Part shown: positions 1 through 4,746 of the stretch, in pieces
How positions within the stretch are numbered: position 1 is the stretch's first letter
How the letters are laid out: each line of letters starts with the position of its first letter
DNA from: an uncultured Clostridia bacterium
GTDB lineage: Bacteria > Bacillota_A > Clostridia > Christensenellales > UBA1242
Assembly (NCBI GenBank): GCA_947629895.1
Contig: CANRFP010000068.1
Location: forward strand, 1-5,271
DNA: 5,271 nucleotides
Direction: 5' to 3'
Notes under the pieces: generated by a model
What the model saw: the letters and a program-made list of their open reading frames with translations, nothing else
What the model was told of the DNA's origin: nothing
Databases searched by the model: none
Position numbers and translations under genes: made by a program

Positions 1-5
1 TCCTT
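1..5 (-). promoter_or_regulatory. Ribosome binding site of a leftward gene starting off the left edge
   Basis: The first five bases read AAGGA on the minus strand, a good Shine-Dalgarno core. It lies about 16-20 bases downstream of the predicted start site of the minus-strand promoter at 28-56. The start codon itself would lie just outside the window, so the gene cannot be identified. Five bases alone would be weak evidence; the linked promoter is what makes this credible. Confidence 0.55.
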
Positions 6-27
6 AAAATATTGTTTAAACTATGCA

Positions 28-56
28 ATTATAACACACTATTTTGCAAAAATCAA
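28..56 (-). promoter_or_regulatory. Housekeeping (sigma-A type) promoter facing left
   Basis: On the minus strand there is TTGATT (51-56) as -35, a 17-base spacer, and a perfect TATAAT (28-33) as -10. The -10 is preceded by TG one base upstream, making an extended -10. Transcription would start near base 21 and run off the left edge, with a short leader carrying AAGGA at 1-5. This is the best-formed vegetative promoter in the window. It belongs to a divergent gene, not to murI. Confidence 0.75.
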
Positions 57-121
57 CTCATTTTACAAAAAAAATAAATTTTTATCACATATATCTTGAA
101 TGAAAAATATATATATTTTGT
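57..121 (+). other. AT-rich leader of murI with no clear promoter or Shine-Dalgarno
   Basis: This stretch contains A-runs, T-runs and an alternating AT run (about 107-116) directly before the GTG start. No convincing -35/-10 pair for rightward transcription was found; TTTACA at 62-67 has no good -10 at 16-18 bases. No AAGGAG-like sequence precedes the GTG. murI is therefore expressed from a weak or non-canonical promoter, or its start is poorly defined. Confidence 0.4.
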
Positions 122-859
122 GTGAAGAATGTCCTTCTTATAGACAGCGGAAGCGGTGGGCTTAATGTTTTGAAAGAATGCGTGGCCGTTTGTCCATGCT
201 GCAATTTTTTGATGTTTTGTGACGATAAAAACCTTCCTTATGGGCAAAGAAAAAGAAGCGAACTGCAAAAAATAACCAAACAAAACCTTGAAAACATAAA
301 AAGATTTTTTGATTTTGACATTGTTGTTTTTGCGTGCAACACTCTCACTTGCACCTGCTTGGAGGAGGCAAGAGAGCAGTGGCAAGACGTTTGTTTTGTG
401 GGGACAGTGCCAGCAATTAAGCCTGCGCTTGAAAAATATTCGTGTGAGCAAATTTTGGTGATTGCAACAGAGGCCACAATTTCGCACAATATTTTGATAA
501 ACAAAACAAAAGGCATTTTCTGCAAGCCTTTGCCACAACTTGCAAATCTTGTGGATGCAAATTTGGACAATTTGTGGGCAGATGAAATTATGGCATATTT
601 GCAGCAAAGTTTGGGGGATTTTCGCGGAAAATTCAAGGCAGTTGTGCTTGGATGCACGCACTATTTTGCCCTTAAAGAGCAAATAAGAAGCGTTTTGGGA
701 GATATGGAAATTTTTGACAGTGCAAACGGGGTGGCAAGAAGGCTGAAATTTTTTGTGGAGCAAGAAAAAGACGCAACAAGTGCGTCTTATCAAGTGCAAA
801 TCATGACAAGTGGAAACTCAAATCTTCTTGGGGCTTTTTGGAATTTTTACAATTCATAA
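122..859 (+). CDS. murI: Glutamate racemase MurI (short form)
   Basis: It interconverts L- and D-glutamate in the cytoplasm, supplying D-Glu for peptidoglycan precursors. The family signatures are in order: IDSGSGG at 7-13 with catalytic-site Asp8, a PYG motif at 39-41, ACNT at 71-74 with catalytic Cys72, TEATI at 116-120, GCTHY at 177-181 with the second catalytic Cys178, and an FDSANGVARR segment near the C terminus. At 245 residues it is about 20 shorter than typical MurI. The loss appears to fall after TEATI, and the usual Pro after GCTHY is Phe. It has twelve cysteines, five of them within residues 20-33. The GTG start is chosen because the protein then begins right at the first beta-strand and an in-frame TGA lies upstream at 101-103. 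No Shine-Dalgarno is visible. It converges with the DUF1846 gene, 7 bases between stops. A related Asp/Glu racemase-family enzyme is possible but less likely. Confidence 0.88.
   Translation: MKNVLLIDSGSGGLNVLKECVAVCPCCNFLMFCDDKNLPYGQRKRSELQKITKQNLENIKRFFDFDIVVFACNTLTCTCLEEAREQWQDVCFVGTVPAIKPALEKYSCEQILVIATEATISHNILINKTKGIFCKPLPQLANLVDANLDNLWADEIMAYLQQSLGDFRGKFKAVVLGCTHYFALKEQIRSVLGDMEIFDSANGVARRLKFFVEQEKDATSASYQVQIMTSGNSNLLGAFWNFYNS
762..788 (-). terminator. Intrinsic terminator of the DUF1846 gene, inside murI
   Basis: Read on the minus strand, there is a perfect 8-bp stem (AAGACGCA / TGCGTCTT) around a 5-base loop, and it runs straight into a T-rich tail: five T in a row counted from the stem end, then CTT. 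On the plus strand the same hairpin has no T-tract, so it works leftward only. It starts about 78 bases beyond the DUF1846 stop codon, so that mRNA would end antisense to the last third of a hundred bases of murI. Stem GC content is moderate, which is usual for such a low-GC genome. Confidence 0.7.
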
Positions 860-866
860 TTGACCT

Positions 867-2366
867 TTATTCTTCAAAAAGGTTGGAATTTAAGAAAACA
901 GGGTCACAAGTCACATTTATTCCAAGTTTTTTGAGCGTTTGTTCCTCAGTAGGTGAAAGGATGTAGGTGCAGTGAGCATCACAATTTTTCAGTTTGCCAA
1001 TGTTTTCCAATGCCTTTTTGGCTTTTTCGTTTTTGCCTGTGCAAATTGAGAGGGCAACCAAAACATCATCAACTGTCAGCGTGCTGCAATGGGTGTGCAG
1101 AACATTTGAACGATATTCAACAATTGGCAACAAAACATCGTCTGTGATGATGTCATAATCGTCACCAAGGCCGCTTATGGTGCGAAGTGCGTTCAAAACA
1201 ACCGCAGCGCTTGCGGAAACGATTTTCTTTGTTTTTCCGGTGACAACTTTGCCATTTGGCAGTTCAAGTGCAACACATGGATAGCCGCTTTCTTTGCTTG
1301 TGGCACGCGCAACATCAATAACTTTCAAAAGTTTGTCGGTTGCCTCTGCTTCGGAAGCCAAACTTTTGTTTCTTTCCAGAGTTTCAAAGGTGCATTGTCC
1401 GCGCTTGAAGTCACACTCAGCGCGATAATATCTTCTCAAAATTTCTTTTCTTGCAGCAAGGCGTGCCAATTTGTCGTCAACTATGGCGCTTGCAACCAAA
1501 TTTACACCCATGTCGGTTGGGGATTTATAAATCTCTTTTTTGGTGATTTTTGCAAGAATGTTTCTAAGAACAGGGAACACTGCAATGTCGCGATTGTAGT
1601 TGATGGCAAGTTGTCCATAGGCATTGAAGTGGAATGGGTCAATTTGATTCACATCATAAAGGTCTGCCGTTGCGGCTTCATAGGCGATGTTCACAGGGTG
1701 TTTAAGTGGCAAATTCCAAACAGGGAAGGTTTCAAATTTTGCGTAGCCCGCTTTTACGCCGCGTTTGTATTCATGATAAAGTTGGCTAAGACACGTTGCA
1801 AGTTTTCCGCTTGAAGGGCCGGGTGCTGTGACAACAACAAGTGGTCTTGTGGTTTCAATGAATGGGTTTGCGCCATATCCTTCATCAGAAACGATTGTGT
1901 CAACATCATTTGGATAGCCTTTTGTGTAGTTGTGAAAGAACACACGCTCTCCGCGCTGTTCCAACTTTTTGCCAAATTTTGTGGCGCTTGGCTGCCCTTT
2001 ATATAGGGTGATTACAAAGGCAGACACATAAAGGCCAAGTTCTCGCAAATTATCAACAAGCCTTAACACCTCGTTTGAATAACTAAGCCCAAGGTCAGCA
2101 CGAATTTTGTTCTTTTCAATGTCGTTTGAACTTATGCAAAAGATGATTTCTGCTTTATCTTTCAATTTTTGAAGCAGTTTTATTTTTATATTTGGGTCAA
2201 AGCCAGGCAAAACTCTTGCGGCGTGGAGGTCGTCAAAAATCTTGCCTCCAAATTCCAAATACAACTTGTTGTTGAATTTTTTTATCCTTTTGTTGATGTT
2301 TTCGCTTTGAAGTTTCAAATACAAATCATTGTCAAAACAAACTTTTGGTGTTTTTTCTTTATCCAT
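867..2366 (-). CDS. DUF1846 / UPF0371 family protein, function unknown
   Basis: The 499-residue protein matches the DUF1846 (UPF0371) family in length and in several segments: an N-terminal block with KLYLEFGGK and DDLHAARVLPGF (about 34-56), an HNYTKGYPNDVD segment (145-156), TAPGPSSGKLAT (180-191), and a middle block with HPVNIAYEAATADL (223-236). Family members are common in Bacillota; structures exist but, as far as I know, no reaction is established. APGPSSGK at 181-188 resembles a Walker A loop, with Ala for the first Gly and Leu instead of Ser/Thr after the Lys, so nucleotide binding is possible but unproven. No signal peptide or membrane segment is seen, so it is probably cytoplasmic. 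The ATG has a strong AAGGAG eight bases upstream, which fixes the start. It is divergent from the glycosyltransferase and convergent with murI, so it is a single-gene unit. Confidence 0.88.
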   Translation of the reverse strand: MDKEKTPKVCFDNDLYLKLQSENINKRIKKFNNKLYLEFGGKIFDDLHAARVLPGFDPNIKIKLLQKLKDKAEIIFCISSNDIEKNKIRADLGLSYSNEVLRLVDNLRELGLYVSAFVITLYKGQPSATKFGKKLEQRGERVFFHNYTKGYPNDVDTIVSDEGYGANPFIETTRPLVVVTAPGPSSGKLATCLSQLYHEYKRGVKAGYAKFETFPVWNLPLKHPVNIAYEAATADLYDVNQIDPFHFNAYGQLAINYNRDIAVFPVLRNILAKITKKEIYKSPTDMGVNLVASAIVDDKLARLAARKEILRRYYRAECDFKRGQCTFETLERNKSLASEAEATDKLLKVIDVARATSKESGYPCVALELPNGKVVTGKTKKIVSASAAVVLNALRTISGLGDDYDIITDDVLLPIVEYRSNVLHTHCSTLTVDDVLVALSICTGKNEKAKKALENIGKLKNCDAHCTYILSPTEEQTLKKLGINVTCDPVFLNSNLFEE

Positions 2367-2374
2367 TGTTTTTT

Positions 2375-2380
2375 CTCCTT
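2375..2380 (-). promoter_or_regulatory. Ribosome binding site of the DUF1846 gene
   Basis: The minus strand reads a full AAGGAG, eight bases before the ATG at 2366. It supports that start and contrasts with the divergent gene at 2472, which has no such site. Confidence 0.85.
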
Positions 2381-2437
2381 AACAAGTTCATTTTAACTCT
2401 TTTAGCATTTTTTTCATAATAATTTTTTAAAATTTTT

Positions 2438-2465
2438 TTGAATTTTTTGTGATTTGTGCTAACCT
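2438..2465 (+). promoter_or_regulatory. Candidate extended -10 promoter of the glycosyltransferase gene
   Basis: TTGAAT (2438-2443) serves as -35, followed by a 16-base spacer and TAACCT (2460-2465) as -10, preceded by TG at 2457-2458. The -10 matches the consensus at only three of six positions, so the TG would have to compensate. If real, transcription would start at or next to the A of the ATG at 2472, giving a leaderless mRNA, consistent with the absence of a Shine-Dalgarno there. Confidence 0.35.
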
Positions 2466-2471
2466 ATCAGC

Positions 2472-3686
2472 ATGAAAGTTTTAATTTTAACCGTCACGGC
2501 GGGCAATGGGCACAATTCCGCAGCAAACACATTGAAAAATCGCCTTGTTGATGCGGGACATGAAGTTAAGGTTGTGGATGTTCTTAAAGAGTATTCCACA
2601 AAGTTGCAGGTTTGGCTGGCTGATGGAGGCTATGGGTTTGTAGTGGACCATTTTAGGTTTTTATACAATTTCTTTTATGATAGGTTTTTAAAATACAATC
2701 TTAAAAAGGCACGCAAAATTCCTCCACAAGTTGCGGTGAGGAAGGCTCATGGCGGGCTTTTGAAAGAAATTTATTTCTTCCAGCCTGATGTTATTTTTGC
2801 AACATCATATTATTGCGGCATGGCGCTTGCAAATTTAAAAAGGGTTTACAAATTGCCAAGCATAAACATTGCGTGTATGCTGGATTATGAGGTTACACCT
2901 TTTTGGGAGGCATCAGTTGGCGGAGTTGACTTTTTAACGCTCACCAACGAGGATTTTCGCCAAACTTTGCTTGAAAAGGGCTTCAAAGATGAAAATCTTG
3001 TAAGCACGGGCATTCCTGTTGGGCTGCAATTTAATGAGCATATGGACAAGAGTAAGGCACGGGAAAAACTTGGGCTGAGGAAAGACCTTTTCACAATTTT
3101 AATCTTTTTTGGCGGCGGAACTTGGCATGGCGGACATCGCGTTTTGAAACAAGTGGTTAAACACATCCAAGATGAAATTCAAGTGGTTATTATAAATGGA
3201 AAAGACGAAAAAACCAAGAACAAAATAGACAAAGAAATGGCAAAATATCCAAGAAACATCCACCTGACGAGCATTGGCTTTTGCAAAGAGGTTAATTTGA
3301 TTGAGAGTGCGTGCGATTTAATGATTGGCAAGGGCGGAGGGCTTTGCCTAACAGAGTGCATAAACAAAGGCTTGCCACTTCTTGCTTATTCAAAAGTGCC
3401 GGGACAAGAGAAATATAACGAAAAATATTTGCTTGAAAAAGGGGCTATTTTGTGTTTTAAAAACAACAAAGAGTTGATAAGCAAAATTTTGGCGCTGAAA
3501 AACAATCCACATGTTTTGGAGGATATGAGTGAGGGGCTTAAAGCAATTGCAATGTGTGGAAACGAAGAAATTTTCAAACTGATTGTTTCGCAAAAGAAGG
3601 CGGACTATTCTGGCATTGACACCAACATTGATTACAGGCAAGTGAACAAAATTGTGAATAAGGCGCGTAAAAAAGGCAAAAATTAA
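2472..3686 (+). CDS. MGDG-synthase / UgtP-type glycosyltransferase (family GT28)
   Basis: This is a probable membrane-associated enzyme moving a sugar from a UDP-sugar to diacylglycerol or a related lipid, as in plant MGDG synthase and Bacillus UgtP; the sugar and lipid here are not known. The N-terminal domain (MGDG_synth type) starts with MKVLILTVTAGNGHNSAA, whose Gly-rich loop is at 11-14, and contains the PDVIFATS and LDYEVTPFW segments. The C-terminal GT28 domain has a glycine turn FGGGTWHGG (213-221) and the nucleotide-sugar signature from Gly286 to Asn316: GKGGG, TE at 294-295, GLP at 300-302, PGQE at 310-313, and Asn316. The length of 404 is normal, and the tail is basic (ARKKGKN). 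The ATG fits the family N terminus exactly, but no Shine-Dalgarno precedes it. The next gene follows after 14 bases, suggesting cotranscription. MurG is excluded by the N-terminal domain type. Confidence 0.85.
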   Translation: MKVLILTVTAGNGHNSAANTLKNRLVDAGHEVKVVDVLKEYSTKLQVWLADGGYGFVVDHFRFLYNFFYDRFLKYNLKKARKIPPQVAVRKAHGGLLKEIYFFQPDVIFATSYYCGMALANLKRVYKLPSINIACMLDYEVTPFWEASVGGVDFLTLTNEDFRQTLLEKGFKDENLVSTGIPVGLQFNEHMDKSKAREKLGLRKDLFTILIFFGGGTWHGGHRVLKQVVKHIQDEIQVVIINGKDEKTKNKIDKEMAKYPRNIHLTSIGFCKEVNLIESACDLMIGKGGGLCLTECINKGLPLLAYSKVPGQEKYNEKYLLEKGAILCFKNNKELISKILALKNNPHVLEDMSEGLKAIAMCGNEEIFKLIVSQKKADYSGIDTNIDYRQVNKIVNKARKKGKN

Positions 3687-3700
3687 GAGTGTGAATTATA

Positions 3701-4279
3701 TTGAAAAATTTAAACAAAATAAATGAGATGGAAACAACAATCTCACTTTATTTTTTAATTCCTGCGGCAGTGTTTTTGTTGCTTGTTTTTCCTGTTGTGG
3801 TGGAACTTAGGGTTGCAATAAATCCCTTAACCAATCTTGGGGTGGTGGCACTTTTTGTGTTTGGGGTTAAAGTTTTTTATTATGTTGTGTCCTTTCATGG
3901 CACATATATTTTGCTTGAAAACGAAAGCGAAACAAAGAAACAACAACTTGAATTTTCAAGTAAACAATTTGTATTTATGGAAGAGTTTGTTAGGCAGATG
4001 AAAGACAAAATAAAACTGAAAAATTTGTTCGTGTATTACAACATTGGAACGGGCGATGCTTTTTCAAGCGCAATCACTTGTGGCTTTTTGAATTTGATTT
4101 TAACACAAATTTTTCTTGTTATAAAAAGCCAAAAACCAACCGCTTCTCTTTGCATTTATGACACAGTTTCTTACAACAAAAAGGAGTTCACAATCTCGGC
4201 AAGAGGAAAGGTTTCAATTTCTTTTTTTGATGTTGCATATTCTTTTTTAAACTCGCTCATCATAACACATAAGAAATAA
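3701..4279 (+). CDS. DUF2953 membrane-anchored protein (YtfI-like)
   Basis: This is a member of the DUF2953 family, usually found directly before gerW/ytfJ in endospore formers; its biochemical role is not established. Counting from the TTG at 3701 (192 residues), one clear membrane segment lies at about 15-35. A short hydrophobic stretch follows (47-64). The characteristic IGTGDA motif is at 115-120, with a second hydrophobic stretch at about 125-142. The C terminus is a beta-rich part with the ISARGKVSIS segment typical of the family. Start choice is uncertain. TTG at 3701 is the first in-frame start and lies close behind the upstream stop, but the ATG at 3728 (residue 10) puts the membrane segment nearer the N terminus, as usual in the family. 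Neither has a good Shine-Dalgarno. The family call rests on the GTGDA motif, topology and position before gerW. Confidence 0.72.
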   Translation: MKNLNKINEMETTISLYFLIPAAVFLLLVFPVVVELRVAINPLTNLGVVALFVFGVKVFYYVVSFHGTYILLENESETKKQQLEFSSKQFVFMEEFVRQMKDKIKLKNLFVYYNIGTGDAFSSAITCGFLNLILTQIFLVIKSQKPTASLCIYDTVSYNKKEFTISARGKVSISFFDVAYSFLNSLIITHKK

Positions 4280-4283
4280 AAAG

Positions 4284-4337
4284 CACATAATATTGCGTAT
4301 TATGTTGCATACTACACAATATATTGTGTATTATGTG
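4284..4337. repeat. Nested AT-rich inverted repeats before gerW
   Basis: Three overlapping dyads are present. ACATAATA / TATTATGT (4285-4292 and 4298-4305) form an 8-bp stem with a 5-base loop. A perfect 18-base palindrome centred on ATAT spans 4313-4330, and extends to 28 bases (4308-4335) with a single mismatched pair. CACATAATA (4284-4292) also pairs perfectly with TATTATGTG (4329-4337), so the left arm has two exclusive partners. GTATTATGT occurs twice directly, at 4297-4305 and 4328-4336. No T-tract follows, so this is not a standard terminator. It overlaps the candidate sigma-G promoter and ends just before the Shine-Dalgarno of gerW. Confidence 0.8.
4285..4314 (+). promoter_or_regulatory. 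Probable forespore sigma-G promoter for gerW
   Basis: CATACTA at 4308-4314 is an exact match to the -10 element of Bacillus sigma-G promoters (CATWHTA). Exactly 18 bases upstream, ACATA (4285-4289) matches four of five positions of the -35 consensus GHATR; only the leading G is missing. Transcription would start near 4321, leaving a leader of about 30 bases that contains the AAGGAG at 4340-4345. GerW is a spore protein in Bacillus, so forespore expression fits. The consensus is quoted from memory of the B. subtilis regulon. Confidence 0.6.
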
Positions 4338-4339
4338 AA

Positions 4340-4345
4340 AAGGAG
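4340..4345 (+). promoter_or_regulatory. Ribosome binding site of gerW
   Basis: This is a full AAGGAG, five bases before the ATG at 4351. It lies two bases beyond the outer arm of the inverted repeat, so folding of that repeat in a read-through transcript could affect access to it. Confidence 0.85.
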
Positions 4346-4350
4346 AAACT

Positions 4351-4746
4351 ATGAGAAAGTTTGAAGAAACAACAAGCATAAATGACCTTATAAGTGGTGC
4401 GATGGACAAAATCAAAACCCTTGTTGACAGCAGCACGATTGTTGGTGAAAGCATAAAAACCGATGATGGTGTGACGATTATTCCAATCAGCAAAGTGACG
4501 GTTGGATTTGTTGTTGGTGGAGGGGAATACGCCGACCTTTCATCAAGAAGGGTTGCCAATCATTTTCCTATGAGCGGAGGCAGCAGCGGCGGAATGAGTG
4601 TTTCCCCTGTTGGCTTTTTGGTTTTGCAGCCAAGTGGCGAAGTTGAGTTTGTGAATGTTGAAAACAAAACTCTTTATCAAACAATTTTAAATATGTTCAA
4701 TTCTTTGATGTCAAAAATTGAGGAGAAGGAAGATGAGCAAAATTAA
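4351..4746 (+). CDS. gerW: GerW/YtfJ family sporulation protein
   Basis: Small soluble protein of the GerW (YtfJ) family. In B. subtilis it is found in the spore and is needed for normal germination with some germinants; its molecular action is unclear. The 131 residues show the family pattern: an amphipathic N terminus with a TIVGE segment (29-33), DDGVTIIPISKVTVGFVVGGGE (starting at 38, core IPISKV at 44-49, glycine run at 56-58), then the Gly/Ser-rich SGGSSGG at 75-81, leading into SVSPVGFLVL (83-92). The C terminus is charged (EEKEDEQN). No signal peptide or membrane segment is seen. It is slightly shorter than the Bacillus protein. The start is fixed by the AAGGAG. Its last 14 bases overlap the next gene, suggesting translational coupling. 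Its own promoter is proposed at 4285-4314; read-through from the DUF2953 gene is also possible. Confidence 0.92.
   Translation: MRKFEETTSINDLISGAMDKIKTLVDSSTIVGESIKTDDGVTIIPISKVTVGFVVGGGEYADLSSRRVANHFPMSGGSSGGMSVSPVGFLVLQPSGEVEFVNVENKTLYQTILNMFNSLMSKIEEKEDEQN
4720..4725 (+). promoter_or_regulatory. Ribosome binding site of the carboxypeptidase gene, inside gerW
   Basis: GAGGAG lies seven bases before the ATG at 4733, with a second AAGGA at 4727-4731 too close to be useful. The site is within the final codons of gerW, where it encodes part of the acidic tail, and it decides the overlapping start. Confidence 0.8.

Larger units (their letters stand above)
2367..2471. promoter_or_regulatory. Divergent AT-rich promoter region with phased T-tracts
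   Basis: These 105 bases separate two head-to-head genes and must contain both promoters. The unit AATTTTTT begins at 2421, 2431 and 2441, an exact 10-bp period, which is the arrangement known to bend DNA or act as an UP element. Leftward, TAAAAT (plus-strand 2390-2395) is a possible -10, but its -35 is poor. Rightward there are two candidates: TTAACT (2393-2398) with CATAAT (2415-2420) at 16 bases, and the extended -10 promoter listed separately. No palindromic operator was found. Confidence 0.55.

Noticed and set aside
53..799. A 248-codon open frame on the minus strand opposite murI
   Set aside because: The plus strand has clear MurI motifs. The antisense frame shows no recognisable domain, is rich in Cys, Phe and Lys as expected from a complement of this composition, and has no Shine-Dalgarno.
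863..883. ACCTTT / AAAGGT inverted repeat at the murI-DUF1846 junction
   Set aside because: It has a 6-bp stem with two G-C pairs and no T-tract on either side. It could be a weak bidirectional hairpin but is not convincing as a terminator.
996..1027. Possible rightward terminator of murI: GCCAA / TTGGC followed by TTTTT
   Set aside because: The stem is only 5 bp with a 17-base loop and lies within DUF1846 codons. It is too weak to annotate, although it would mirror the better leftward terminator.
1395..1814. A 139-codon plus-strand frame inside the DUF1846 gene
   Set aside because: It is a shadow of a well-supported gene, with no family resemblance and no ribosome binding site.
2415..2421. 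CATAATA as a sigma-G -10 for the glycosyltransferase
   Set aside because: The expected -35 position 18 bases upstream reads TTTAA, which does not fit GHATR.
2441..2471. A conventional Shine-Dalgarno for the glycosyltransferase
   Set aside because: I searched the 20 bases before the ATG and found no GGAG, AGGA or GAGG.
4284..4337. The inverted repeats as a transcription terminator after the DUF2953 gene
   Set aside because: Neither strand has a T-tract after the stems, the stems are almost all A-T pairs, and the next gene follows directly in the same direction.
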